From the NCBI RefSeq assembly GCF_030817015.1, contig NZ_JAUSYS010000001.1:2666001-2730000 (forward strand): DNA of 64,000 nt, given 5' to 3'. The DNA is from Arthrobacter sp. V1I7 (GTDB lineage Bacteria > Actinomycetota > Actinomycetes > Actinomycetales > Micrococcaceae). Below are positions 9,830-18,278 of the stretch, one piece after another. Made by a program: the position numbers and the translations under genes. The notes beneath the pieces were generated by a model that saw only the letters and a list, made by a program, of their open reading frames with translations, ran no database searches and had not been told where the DNA came from. Each line of letters opens with the position of its first letter. Position 1 is the stretch's first letter.

Positions 9830-10315
9830 TTAGCGGTACTGCTGCAGGGTCACTGCGGTGACGAGGGCCGCGGTGACGGCCTCGTGGCCCTTGTCCTCTT
9901 TGGATCCCGGCAGCCCGGCCCGGTCGATGCCCTGCTGTTCGGTGTCGCAGGTCAGCACGCCGAAGCCGACAGGCACGCCCGTCCGCACCGAGACTTCGGT
10001 CAGGCCCACGGTGGCTGCCTCGCAGACGTACTCGAAGTGCGGGGTGCCGCCGCGGATCACGACGCCGAGCGCCACGACGGCGTCGAAGTGCGGCGCCAGC
10101 CGGGCTGCGGCGACGGGCAACTCGAACGTGCCGGGTACACGAAGCACGGTCGGCTCGCTGATGCCGGCGTCCTTTGCGGCGCGGAGAGCGCCGTCCAGCA
10201 GGCCGTCCATGATCTGGGTGTGCCAGCTGGCTGCCACGATGGCCAGTCTCAGTTGGGAGGTTTCCTCGGACTTGATGGTGCCGAGGTCAATCTGGGGTGC
10301 GCCGTGTCCGGCCAT
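9830..10315 (-). CDS. ribH: 6,7-dimethyl-8-ribityllumazine synthase
   Basis: Penultimate step of riboflavin synthesis, condensing the pyrimidine intermediate with 3,4-dihydroxy-2-butanone 4-phosphate; the family forms large icosahedral or pentameric shells. 161 residues with [25 protein letters not shown] (catalytic His) and the C-terminal motif [14 protein letters not shown]. Last gene of the rib operon, 59 bp after ribA. Confidence 0.97.
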   Translation of the reverse strand: MAGHGAPQIDLGTIKSEETSQLRLAIVAASWHTQIMDGLLDGALRAAKDAGISEPTVLRVPGTFELPVAAARLAPHFDAVVALGVVIRGGTPHFEYVCEAATVGLTEVSVRTGVPVGFGVLTCDTEQQGIDRAGLPGSKEDKGHEAVTAALVTAVTLQQYR

Positions 10316-10374
10316 CTGGGAATCCTTGTTCTGCTAAGTCTTTAGGGATTGCGAAGTCTTGAGGGGTTGCCCGG

Positions 10375-11070
10375 TCAGTCTTGTTCGTGCTCGAAGCCCC
10401 GCGGTCCGGCAACCGGCACCGCCGGCTGCATGTCCAGCACCAGCCGGTGGTCCATCCGGTCCTTCTTGGTCTGCAGGTATCGAATGTTCTGCTCCCGGGA
10501 GGGGACCTCGGTGGGAACCATTTCCACGACCCGGACCCCTGCCTGGGCGAGCCTGTCCTGCTTGTCAGGATTGTTGCTCAGCAGCCGGATCTCGTGCAGT
10601 CCCATCTCGGCAAGGATCTGCGCCGCCGCCTTGTAGCAGCGCGCGTCCACCGGCAGGCCCAGCTGCTCGTTCGCTTCCACGGTGTCGAACCCGGCTTCCT
10701 GCAGGGCATAGGCCTTCATCTTGTTGGCCAGGCCGATCCCTCGGCCTTCCTGCCCGCGCAGGTACAGCAGGGTCCCGCCGAACTCGTTGATCAGTTCCAG
10801 GGCGTAAGCCAGCTGCTCGCCGCAGTCGCAGCGGTAGGAACCGAACACGTCCCCGGTGAGGCACTCCGAGTGCAGGCGTACCAGCGACGCCCTCCCGTCA
10901 ACGGGCGGCAGCGGCGAACTGACTGCGAGGTGCTCGGCCCCGGTGGCCAGATCGGTCCACGCCTGCGCCACAAAATGGCCGAAGGTCGTGGGCAGCTGGA
11001 CGACCGGTCCGCCGCTGACCGGGTGCGGCTGGCGCCCCGTGCTCATTTCTTGTACATCCGACGTCGTCAT
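10375..11070 (-). CDS. ribA: GTP cyclohydrolase II
   Basis: Opens the imidazole ring of GTP, first step of the pyrimidine branch of riboflavin synthesis. 231 residues with the zinc ligands in TGDVFGSYRCDCGEQ (C-x-C preceded by ECLTG), then RGQEGRGIGLANK and YALQEAGFDTVEAN. In many actinobacteria RibA is fused to RibB; here the two are separate genes 24 bp apart. Contains the conserved catalytic region and C-terminal LLSNNPDK. Confidence 0.96.
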   Translation of the reverse strand: MTTSDVQEMSTGRQPHPVSGGPVVQLPTTFGHFVAQAWTDLATGAEHLAVSSPLPPVDGRASLVRLHSECLTGDVFGSYRCDCGEQLAYALELINEFGGTLLYLRGQEGRGIGLANKMKAYALQEAGFDTVEANEQLGLPVDARCYKAAAQILAEMGLHEIRLLSNNPDKQDRLAQAGVRVVEMVPTEVPSREQNIRYLQTKKDRMDHRLVLDMQPAVPVAGPRGFEHEQD

Positions 11071-11094
11071 CGTCTCTCCTTCATCAAGCGTCTT

Positions 11095-11781
11095 TCAGAC
11101 GGTGTCCGCTGCCCGGGCCGGCAGGCTGGCCGGCGTCAGGTATTCCACCAGATCCGCAATCGAGATCAGGGGGCAGCCGTGCTCCAGCGCGAAAGCGCGC
11201 AGTCCGTCCAGCCGCATCATCTCTCCGTCGTCGTACACCAGCTCTGCTATGACACCCACGGGTTCGAGGCCCGCAAGCCGGCACAAGTCCACTGCCGCTT
11301 CGGTGTGGCCGGGACGTTCCCGCACACCACCCTTAACGGCACGAAGCGGGAAAACATGCCCGGGGCGTGTCAGGGCGGACGGCGTGCTGCCGGGATCGGC
11401 CAGGACCCGGGCGGTCAGGGCCCGGTCCGTCGCGGAGATTCCGGTGCTGACGCCGATCGCCGCGTCGCACGACACCGTATAGGCGGTGCCCTTGGAATCC
11501 TCGTTGACCTCCACCATCGGCGGCAGCGCCAGCGCATCGGCGCGGTCGGCGTCGAGCGGCACGCAAATCACTCCGGAGCTGTAACGCACCGTCCAGCCCA
11601 TCAGGGCCGGTGTGGCGTGCTGGGCCGCGAAAATGATGTCGCCCTCGTTTTCACGGTCCTCGTTGTCGACTACGATGACCGGAAGTCCCGCCGCCATGGC
11701 GCGGATTGCGTCCTCGATCGGGTCGAGGCCCGGCCGCGGTGTGGTGTCCGTTGCGGCGGACAAATCCTTGAGGTGATTCAC
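11095..11781 (-). CDS. ribB: 3,4-dihydroxy-2-butanone 4-phosphate synthase
   Basis: Makes the four-carbon unit of riboflavin from ribulose 5-phosphate. 228 residues with the acidic metal site [14 protein letters not shown], the DADRADAL region, RPGHVFPL and GHTEAAVDL (second metal-site His/Glu). Stand-alone RibB, not fused to RibA. Starts four bases inside the ribE stop (ATGA), so it is translationally coupled to riboflavin synthase. Confidence 0.96.
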   Translation of the reverse strand: MNHLKDLSAATDTTPRPGLDPIEDAIRAMAAGLPVIVVDNEDRENEGDIIFAAQHATPALMGWTVRYSSGVICVPLDADRADALALPPMVEVNEDSKGTAYTVSCDAAIGVSTGISATDRALTARVLADPGSTPSALTRPGHVFPLRAVKGGVRERPGHTEAAVDLCRLAGLEPVGVIAELVYDDGEMMRLDGLRAFALEHGCPLISIADLVEYLTPASLPARAADTV

Positions 11782-12431
11782 TGCGCCGCCACCTCCCCGC
11801 GTGCTGCTCCCCCGGCTGCTGCGCTGGAAAATGCGAGCAGGCGCTCAGTGTACTTCGCCAGCACGTCCACTTCGAGGTTTACCCGGCCGCCGGGATTCTT
11901 CGAGCCCAGCCCGGTCTCGGCCAGCGTGGTGGGGATCAACCCCACTTCAAACCACGGCGCCGGCTCGGGTGCCGGGCTTACGGCGGTCACGGTGAGGGAC
12001 ACGCCGTCGACGGCGATGGATCCCTTTTCGGCGACGTACCGCGCCAGGCCGGCAGGCACGGCGAAGCGGAGACGGTCCCAGTTGTCGAGGCCCTCACGCT
12101 CCAGAAGTTCCCCGACGCCGTCCACGTGGCCCTGGACGATGTGGCCGTCGAGGCGGCCACCGGCCGGAACGCAGCGCTCCAGGTTGACCGGGTCCCCGGC
12201 GGCGAGCTCGCCGATGGTGCTGCGGATCAGTGTCTCGCCCATGACGTCGACGCTGAAGTCCTTGCCGTCAATCTCGGTGGCCGTGAGGCAGACACCGTTG
12301 ACGGCGATCGAGCCGCCCAGGGCGAGTCCCTCGGTAGTGCCGGGCGCGTGGAGCCGGACGGTGGCGCTGATGTCGCCGTTGCGTTCCACGGACAACACCT
12401 TCCCCTGCTCAGCGATAATTCCGGTGAACAT
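11778..12431 (-). CDS. ribE: Riboflavin synthase, alpha chain
   Basis: Dismutates two lumazines to riboflavin. 217 residues in two similar barrels (about 1-95 and 98-200); starts [15 protein letters not shown], with VNGVCLT in the first barrel and VDGVSLTV in the second. The longer reading frame was cut back because the family always begins MFTGI. The start ATG shares one base with the ribD stop (TGATG) and the end overlaps ribB. Confidence 0.96.
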   Translation of the reverse strand: MFTGIIAEQGKVLSVERNGDISATVRLHAPGTTEGLALGGSIAVNGVCLTATEIDGKDFSVDVMGETLIRSTIGELAAGDPVNLERCVPAGGRLDGHIVQGHVDGVGELLEREGLDNWDRLRFAVPAGLARYVAEKGSIAVDGVSLTVTAVSPAPEPAPWFEVGLIPTTLAETGLGSKNPGGRVNLEVDVLAKYTERLLAFSSAAAGGAARGEVAAQ

Positions 12432-13633
12432 CAATTGCCTCCTGAGGCGGTGTCCGCGCCGGTGCTGCGCGGAATGGAATCGGATGAAGTGGTGGCGGGG
12501 CTCAGGGCTGTGCCCGTTGTTGGTGCTCCCGCTGGGGCCGTGCTGTACGGCCTGGGGCGCAGGTGCAGCCGGAGGTCGCGGCCAAGCATCTGGACTGCCC
12601 CTCCGGCGGCGGCGTCCCATTCCCAGTGCTGGGCGTCGGCCAGGGTTGTGATGCCGAGGTCCGCCAGGGCCGGAGTGCCGGACCCGAGAAGCGTCGGGGC
12701 GAGGTAGACGATGAGTTCATCGACGAGCCCGGCGGCGAGGAAGGCGCTCAGGACCCGCGAGCCGCCTTCGACCATGAGGTGACGCACGCCCGCCGCGAAC
12801 AGCTCGTCGAGCGCCTCACGGGGATCGCGCGTCGGCAGGTGCAGCACCTTGCCGTCGTCGCCGTTGATCGCCGCGTCCGCGGGAATGCCGCGGTAACCCA
12901 TGACGGCGCGCAGCGGCTGCTTGCCAGCCGGCCCGCCGTCGGAGTTGCGGGCGGTGAGGCGCGGATTGTCGACCAGGACCGTCTGGGTCCCGACCAGGAT
13001 GGCGTCGATCCTGCCGCGCAGGGCATGGTTGTCGGCGAGGGATTCCGGGCTGGAGATCCACTGGCTGGTGCCGTCCCCGGCGGCGATCCGGCTGTCGAGG
13101 GTCTGCGCGATGTGCAGGGTGACGAAGGGCCGTTTGGCGGCGACGGCGTCGAACCAGCGCCGGTTAAGGTCCAGCGCGGCGACTGCCCCGAGCCCGGAAC
13201 GGACCCGGACTCCCGCGGCGCGCAAGGTTGCCGCGCCGCCGGCGGCAGGGTCATGCGGGTCGTCGACGGCGTAGACGACGTCGGTGATGCCGGCGTCGAT
13301 GATCGCCTGGGCGCAGGGGCCGGTCCGTCCGCAGTGGTTGCAGGGTTCCAGGGTGACCAGCATAGTGGTGCCGCTGAGGTCATGGCCGGCGGCGGCTGCC
13401 TGGGCGATCGCGTCCGCTTCCGCGTGGGCCGTGCCGGCGCCGCGGTGGTAGCCGGTGACCAGCCGGGTCCCGTCGGCGGCCATGACGACGGCGCCTACCA
13501 GCGGGTTGGCACCCCGAGGCCCCTGCAGGGCTGCTTCGAGGGCCGCCTCCATGGCGGCGACCTCGGTACCGCTGAATCCGGCCCCGGACAGGTCCGCGCC
13601 TGCTTTCTGTTCGGTTGACTGTTGGACGCTCAT
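12431..13633 (-). CDS. ribD: Bifunctional diaminohydroxyphosphoribosylaminopyrimidine deaminase / 5-amino-6-(5-phosphoribosylamino)uracil reductase
   Basis: Two consecutive steps of riboflavin synthesis. The N-terminal deaminase (about residues 25-170) shows the zinc motif HAEADAI and LEPCNHCGRTGPCAQ; the C-terminal reductase (about 175-370) has VTLHIAQTLDSRIA and VEGGSRVLSAFL. 400 residues with a 25-residue Pro/Thr/Ser-rich tail. First enzyme gene of the rib operon. Its ATG overlaps the stop of a 21-codon leader ORF (ATGA), so RibD translation may depend on leader translation. Confidence 0.96.
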   Translation of the reverse strand: MSVQQSTEQKAGADLSGAGFSGTEVAAMEAALEAALQGPRGANPLVGAVVMAADGTRLVTGYHRGAGTAHAEADAIAQAAAAGHDLSGTTMLVTLEPCNHCGRTGPCAQAIIDAGITDVVYAVDDPHDPAAGGAATLRAAGVRVRSGLGAVAALDLNRRWFDAVAAKRPFVTLHIAQTLDSRIAAGDGTSQWISSPESLADNHALRGRIDAILVGTQTVLVDNPRLTARNSDGGPAGKQPLRAVMGYRGIPADAAINGDDGKVLHLPTRDPREALDELFAAGVRHLMVEGGSRVLSAFLAAGLVDELIVYLAPTLLGSGTPALADLGITTLADAQHWEWDAAAGGAVQMLGRDLRLHLRPRPYSTAPAGAPTTGTALSPATTSSDSIPRSTGADTASGGN

Positions 13634-13695
13634 TTACCTGGCACCGGGCCTCCAGAGGCCGCAGCGTCGGTAAAGAGCCATCGCAGAGAGTCCAT
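13630..13695 (-). CDS. 21-residue leader peptide between the FMN riboswitch and ribD
   Basis: ATG at 13693-13695, TGA at 13630-13632. The peptide begins MDSLRWLFTDAA and ends GGPVPGK. The Shine-Dalgarno GGGAAGGAA (13704-13712) sits eight bases before the ATG, better placed than anything in front of ribD itself. The stop overlaps the ribD ATG by four bases. Codons 5-8 form the 3' arm of a 10-bp inverted repeat whose loop holds the ribosome-binding site. The ORF has every sign of being translated. I know of no named family for it; function is inferred as a coupling or attenuation leader. Confidence 0.7.
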   Translation of the reverse strand: MDSLRWLFTDAAASGGPVPGK

Positions 13696-13731
13696 GCCTG
13701 TCGTTCCTTCCCTCAAGAACCGCGATGGCTC
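13675..13731 (-). promoter_or_regulatory. 10-bp inverted repeat enclosing the leader-ORF ribosome-binding site
   Basis: In the mRNA the arm GAGCCATCGC (13731 down to 13722) can pair perfectly with GCGATGGCTC (13684 down to 13675). The 37-base loop contains the Shine-Dalgarno and ATG of the leader ORF. The 3' arm is followed by UUUACC, too short a U run for a classical terminator. Probably part of the riboswitch expression platform. Confidence 0.6.
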
Positions 13732-13754
13732 CGGGGGTATACGACAGCCCTATT

Positions 13755-13779
13755 CTGCGGCGCCAAAAGGGAGCCGCAG
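13755..13779 (-). promoter_or_regulatory. Hairpin between the FMN aptamer and the rib leader ORF
   Basis: CTGCGGC ... GCCGCAG, a 7-bp stem with an 11-base loop, lies 10 bases after the aptamer. No U tract follows, so it is more likely part of the switching structure than a terminator. Confidence 0.45.
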
Positions 13780-13789
13780 TAACAGCTGT

Positions 13790-13936
13790 ACGTGCTTCTC
13801 TCATCCAGACTTTAACTGTCGGTACCGGAGTTCCACCGGTTCAACCGTCCGCCGGCCCCCTCCCGAAGGAAAGGCCCGGCTCGCGGGTCGCGGACTATAA
13901 CCGCCGGTTCGGACTTACACCGACCCCGGAGCACGT
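13790..13936 (-). ncRNA. FMN riboswitch (RFN element)
   Basis: The minus strand shows the RFN consensus segments in order: GGTCGGTGTAAGTCCGAACC, GGCGGTTATAGTCCGCGA, GGTGGAACTCCGGTACCGAC and AGTTAAAGTCTGGATGAGAG. Closing helix P1 is ACGTGCT (13930-13936) with AGCACGT (13790-13796). A GC-rich variable arm lies in the middle. It precedes ribD by about 160 bases and should shut down the rib operon when FMN is abundant. Confidence 0.95.
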
Positions 13937-14064
13937 ATGTGTGTTGTTATTCTGACACAACTACCGGATAGCTCCCGCTATTCCCCCGCCGCCGATGTTA
14001 CGCCCGGCGTCATCTTTACGGTCTGCCGGCCGCGCGGCGCCTTTAGCGTCGGCCGCGCGGCGCC

Positions 14065-14722
14065 TCAGCGCTTACCGGCCGCGCGGAGACGGTCGATGGC
14101 TTCCGCCGGATCGGCGGCACCGTAAACGGCGGACCCTGCCACGAAGACATTGGCCCCTGCCTCCGCGGCGCGCAGGATCGTCTCCTCGGTGATGCCGCCG
14201 TCGACCTGCAACGCCACGCGCGCGCCTGAACCGTCAATCGCGGCGCGGGCGCGGCGAATCTTCGGCAGCGTCAGGTCCAGGAAGGACTGTCCGCCGAAGC
14301 CTGGCTCCACTGTCATGATCAGCAGGAGGTCGAGTTCCGTGAGCATGTCCAGATATGGCTCCACCGCGGTTCCGGGCCGGAGCGCCATCCCGGCCTTCGC
14401 TCCGCGGGCCCGCAGCTCCCGGGCAAGCTTGACCGGCGCAATCGAGGCTTCCGCGTGGAAGGTCACCGAGGCCACCCCGGCGTCGGCCGAAGCCCGGCGC
14501 CCAACGGTCGGCGTCGGCGATCATCAGGTGCGCATCCAGCGGCACCGGACTGACTTCCTGGATCCGCTTCACAACGGGCAGTCCGATCGTCAGGTTCGGC
14601 ACGAAATGGTTGTCCATGACATCCACGTGCACCGCGTCGGCGTTGCTGATTCTGTGCAGTTCCGCCTCGAGGTTGACGAAGTCGGCGGAAAGGATGCTCG
14701 GGTTGATGCAGCACTGGGCCAT
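14065..14722 (-). pseudogene. rpe: Ribulose-phosphate 3-epimerase, interrupted by a +1 frameshift
   Basis: Rpe interconverts ribulose 5-phosphate and xylulose 5-phosphate. The N-terminal part (from 14722, [29 protein letters not shown]) breaks off after DADRWAPGF; the rest continues in another frame as [22 protein letters not shown] and [10 protein letters not shown]. Deleting one G of the GG at 14487-14488 restores [11 protein letters not shown], exactly the expected join. Both halves are otherwise well conserved with all catalytic motifs (His, Asp, His, Asp), so the lesion is recent or a sequencing error. Lies between rsmB and the rib operon, same strand. Confidence 0.9.
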
Positions 14723-14797
14723 GGGGTTCCTTTGCGGTCTGCTGAACGGTTCGGGTGTGTCTTCGCGGGCCTTCGGTGACCCGGTACCGCCTGGGTT

Positions 14798-16435
14798 TCA
14801 GGCCTTTTTGCGGATGAGCGCGAGGAACATGGCATCGGTCCGGTGGACATGCGGCCAGAGCTGGGCGGTGCGTTCGTGCCCGGCCTCGAGGTGGCCGGTG
14901 AGGCTGACGCTGTCCAGCACCGCACCGGCGTCGAGCAGTTCAAGGTCCTCGCGTTTCCGCAGTACGTCGCTGACGACGGCGGTGGTCTCTGCCGGGTGCG
15001 GCGAGCACGTCACATAGGCCACGACGCCGCCGGGCCGAACGGCTGCCAGGGCGGACTTGAGCAGTTCGCGCTGCAGCGGGCCGAGGTCGGTGAGGTCCTT
15101 GGGCGTGCGCCGCCAGCGGGACTCGGGACGCCGGCGCAGCGCGCCGAGCCCGGTGCAGGGCGCATCGACGAGGACGCGGTCGAAGCTTTCCGCCATTTCG
15201 GTGCCCACCTCGCGGCCGTCGCCGGTCCGCACGTGCCAGACCTCATGCGGGACCGCGGCAAGGGCCTGCCGGACCAGCTTCGCGCGGTGCGGGGCAGGTT
15301 CGTTGGCCAGCAGGGTCGCGCCCTGCTGCCCGGCGAGGGCGCCGAGCAGCGCTGCCTTGCCGCCGGGACCGGCGCACAGATCGAGCCAGCGTTCGCCGGC
15401 TCCGCCGCCGTTGTCGGCGCCACCAATTGTGTCCGTGCTTTCGGTGCCGCTGCTTGAGTCGCCGCCGCCGGTCAGGTCGACGGCGGCCATGGCCCGCGCC
15501 ACGAGCTGCGAGCCGACATCCTGGACCCGGGTGCTGCCTTCGCGCACAGAGGCGAGACGGCCCAGATCGCCGCCGCTGGAGAGTGCCGAGCCTTCGACGA
15601 GTTCCCCGGGCGTGGCCCCACCTTCGAGCGCCTCGTCCAGGGTGCCGAGCCCGGGCAGCGCCACCAGGTTGACCACCGGCGCGGCATTGTCCGCCTCGAG
15701 CAGCTCGTCGATTTCGCTGACCGGTCGGCCGTGGGCCACGAGGGACTGCCGCAGCGCACGGACGATCCATTCCGGGTGTGCGTAGCGGATCGAGGCGACC
15801 TTCGTTTCGTCTGTCTCAGCGCTGAGCAGCAGGTCCAGCCACTCCTCAAGCGTGTGCGCTGAGACCTTGCGCAGCACGGCGTTAATCAGGGCCGAGGGCC
15901 CGGCCCCGATCACGGCGCGGGCGAGGCCCACGGTCTGATCCAGGGCGGCGTGGGCGGGGACGCGCATGGCCAGCAGCTGGTGGACGCCGATCCGGAGCGC
16001 ATCGAGGATGGCCGGATCCAGCTGGTCCAGCGGCCGGTCCACACAGCGGGTCAGGATCGCGTCGTAGGTGCCCTGGCCGCGCAGCGCGCCGTAGCTGAGC
16101 TCGGTGGCGAAGCCGGCGTCGCGCTTTTCCAGTCTGTGGTGCCGGATCCGGGCAGGCAGCACGAGGTTGGCATAGGCGTCCTCGGAGGCAACGGCACGGA
16201 GCACTTCGAAGGCTACCAGCCGGGCCGGATCCGCCCGGCGGGTGCGCTGGGACGGCGCGTTTTCGGTGAAGCCGCGCTGCGGTCCGCGGTTGCGTTCCCG
16301 CCCTTGCGCGTTGCGCTGGCTGCCGTCGCGGCCGGTGCCCCGCTGACCGCCGCTGCCGCGCTCACCGCCGGCTCCCGCTCCGCCGCGCTGGGGTCCCCTG
16401 CCGCGGCCGCTGCCGCTAGTCCCGGAGTCGCTCAT
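14798..16435 (-). CDS. rsmB: 16S rRNA (cytosine-5)-methyltransferase, RsmB/Fmu family
   Basis: Methylates C967-type cytosine in 16S rRNA. 545 residues: a Gly/Arg/Gln-rich basic N-terminal tail (1-70), a NusB-like RNA-binding domain (about 75-210) and a SAM-dependent methyltransferase domain (about 340-545) with DLCAGPGGKAALL, VDAPCTGLGALRR and VAYVTCSPHPAET; the two cysteines in PC and TC are the catalytic pair of RNA m5C methyltransferases. A Ser/Gly-rich insert lies before the SAM motif. Overlaps fmt by four bases. Confidence 0.95.
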   Translation of the reverse strand: MSDSGTSGSGRGRGPQRGGAGAGGERGSGGQRGTGRDGSQRNAQGRERNRGPQRGFTENAPSQRTRRADPARLVAFEVLRAVASEDAYANLVLPARIRHHRLEKRDAGFATELSYGALRGQGTYDAILTRCVDRPLDQLDPAILDALRIGVHQLLAMRVPAHAALDQTVGLARAVIGAGPSALINAVLRKVSAHTLEEWLDLLLSAETDETKVASIRYAHPEWIVRALRQSLVAHGRPVSEIDELLEADNAAPVVNLVALPGLGTLDEALEGGATPGELVEGSALSSGGDLGRLASVREGSTRVQDVGSQLVARAMAAVDLTGGGDSSSGTESTDTIGGADNGGGAGERWLDLCAGPGGKAALLGALAGQQGATLLANEPAPHRAKLVRQALAAVPHEVWHVRTGDGREVGTEMAESFDRVLVDAPCTGLGALRRRPESRWRRTPKDLTDLGPLQRELLKSALAAVRPGGVVAYVTCSPHPAETTAVVSDVLRKREDLELLDAGAVLDSVSLTGHLEAGHERTAQLWPHVHRTDAMFLALIRKKA

Positions 16436-17352
16436 TGGAATACCACGCTTTCAAGTTTTGCCTGTCCGCGCGCCCAATCAGCGGCGGTCATCATTTTCTT
16501 GCCCGAAGGCTGGATCCGGGTAAGTTCCACCGGATGCGATCCGGTCCCGACCAGCACACTCTTGCCATCCAGGGCCAGCCGGCCCGGTAGCAATGCCGCG
16601 GCCTGGGGCCGGAGCAGCACGGGTTCCAGTTTGACCCGCTGCCCGTCCAGGGTGGTCCAGGCGCCAGGCTCGGGCGTGACGCCGCGCGCCCGCCGCCCGA
16701 GCGCCAGGGCCGGTTGCCGCCAGTCGAGCCGTCCGTCCTCGAGCGTCAGTTTGGGTGCCAGGCTGATGTCGCCCTGCTGCGGCACCGCGGCGGCCTTGCC
16801 GGCGTCGACGGCGGACAGCGTCTGGGTGAGCAGCACGGCGCCGCTGTGGGACAGCCGTTCCAGCAGCGCCCCTGCGGTGTCGTCCGGCCGGACGCCCTCG
16901 GTGAGGGTGCCGAAAACGGGACCGGTGTCCAGTCCCTCTTCAAGAAGGAAGGTGACGGCACCCGTGACGTCGTCTCCGGCGATGAGCGCCCGCTGCACGG
17001 GTGCCGCTCCGCGCCAGGCCGGCAGCAGGGAGAAGTGCAGGTTGATCCAGCCGTGGCGGGGCAGATCCAGGGCGGGACGCGGAATCAGGCCGCCATAGGC
17101 GACGATCGCGGCGACGTCAGGGGCGGCTGCAGCGATCCGGGCGGTGACGTCGGCGTCAATCCTGGCCGCGTGAATGATCTCGATGCCAAGTTCGGCGGCG
17201 CGGGCTGCGACCGGCGACGGCGTCAGGACCCGCTTGCGTCCCACCGGCGCGTCCGGTCGGGTGAGGACAGCGACGACGTCGAACCCTGCCTCGACGAGAG
17301 CGTCCAGGGAGGGGACAGCAACGGCGGGCGTCCCGGCGAAGAGAACCCTCAC
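16432..17352 (-). CDS. fmt: Methionyl-tRNA formyltransferase
   Basis: Formylates initiator Met-tRNA with 10-formyl-THF. 306 residues; begins MRVLFAGTPAVAVPSLDAL, has INLHFSLLPAWRGAAPVQ (catalytic Asn and His) and the catalytic Asp in EEGLDTGPV. The loop before the active site reads AYGGLIPRPAL where many Fmt proteins have YGLILP. Coupled by ATGA overlaps to def upstream and rsmB downstream, the common def-fmt-rsmB unit. Confidence 0.96.
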   Translation of the reverse strand: MRVLFAGTPAVAVPSLDALVEAGFDVVAVLTRPDAPVGRKRVLTPSPVAARAAELGIEIIHAARIDADVTARIAAAAPDVAAIVAYGGLIPRPALDLPRHGWINLHFSLLPAWRGAAPVQRALIAGDDVTGAVTFLLEEGLDTGPVFGTLTEGVRPDDTAGALLERLSHSGAVLLTQTLSAVDAGKAAAVPQQGDISLAPKLTLEDGRLDWRQPALALGRRARGVTPEPGAWTTLDGQRVKLEPVLLRPQAAALLPGRLALDGKSVLVGTGSHPVELTRIQPSGKKMMTAADWARGQAKLESVVFQ

Positions 17353-18002
17353 TGCGTTTTACCGAAGGATCCGGTCGCACCGGAACCGACAATGCCGGTA
17401 GCGGCGCCGGCACCGAAGGAGCCCCCGCTGGCACTGCTGGCGCCGAAGGAACCGCCGCCGAAGCTGGACCCGACCGTCTTGGCGCGCTTCGCCGTCGTCT
17501 GCTCCGTGATCGAGTCGTAGTTGGCGTTGCGGATGGCGCGCAGCGCGGCCTTGCGGTCCTCGCCTTCGAGCCGGTCGGTGAACAGGATGCCGTCGAGGTG
17601 GTCGGTCTCGTGCTGGAAGCAGCGGGCCAGCATTCCCTCACCCTCGACCGCGACCGGGTTGCCGTGCAGGTCAACCCCGGCGACGCGGGTGTGCAGGCGG
17701 CGGCGGACCGGGAAGCCCAGCCCGGGGATGGAAAGGCAGCCCTCGACCTCGTCCGGCTGGAAGTCCTCGCTGTTTTCCAGCACCGGGTTGATGATGTGTC
17801 CCTCGACGCCGCCGATGCGGTAGGTGAAAACGCGCTGGCTTACGCCGATCTGGGGAGCGGCCAGGCCTGCGCCCTCGACATCCTCCATGGTCTCGGTCAT
17901 GTCCGCCACCAGCTTCGCCAGTTCAGGCCCGAATTCCGTCACGGGATCGGCTACTGTGCGCAGCACAGGATCACCGATGATGCGGATATTCAAAATGGCC
18001 AT
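17349..18002 (-). CDS. def: Peptide deformylase with Gly/Ser-rich C-terminal tail
   Basis: Removes the formyl group from nascent peptides. 217 residues starting MAILNIRIIGDPVLR; all three motifs are present: GAGLAAPQIG, EGCLSIPG and QHETDHLDG (metal Cys and two His). The fold ends near residue 175; beyond it is a tail of about 40 residues rich in Gly, Ser, Ala and Phe (SFGGGSFGASS type), unusual for Def. Start at 18002 chosen by family alignment and TAAGGA upstream; longer readings are unsupported. Confidence 0.95.
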   Translation of the reverse strand: MAILNIRIIGDPVLRTVADPVTEFGPELAKLVADMTETMEDVEGAGLAAPQIGVSQRVFTYRIGGVEGHIINPVLENSEDFQPDEVEGCLSIPGLGFPVRRRLHTRVAGVDLHGNPVAVEGEGMLARCFQHETDHLDGILFTDRLEGEDRKAALRAIRNANYDSITEQTTAKRAKTVGSSFGGGSFGASSASGGSFGAGAATGIVGSGATGSFGKTQ

Positions 18003-18278
18003 GTGCGGTCTGTCCTTACGGTGGCGGCTACGGATTCCTCCCAGTTTAGTGGCCCCGGCCCGCCTCTCGGACGCCGACGACCGATCCGGAAGCCGACCCT
18101 GATCGCGCTGCTTCGATTGTTCGGGCTGGCGCGGCTGCTCCGGCTTCCTGCGGCTGATCCGCCCGCGAGGGCCCATCGGGGTTTCGGATGCTGTCTGACG
18201 TCGGGGATGCCGTCGGGAACCGTGGCGCCATTTAGTGCACGTCGCTAAAAAGTCAGACTCCCATGAGAGCGTCTAACC

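Noticed and set aside
13755..13779. Hairpin after the FMN aptamer as a Rho-independent terminator
   Set aside because: No U tract follows; kept only as a structural element.
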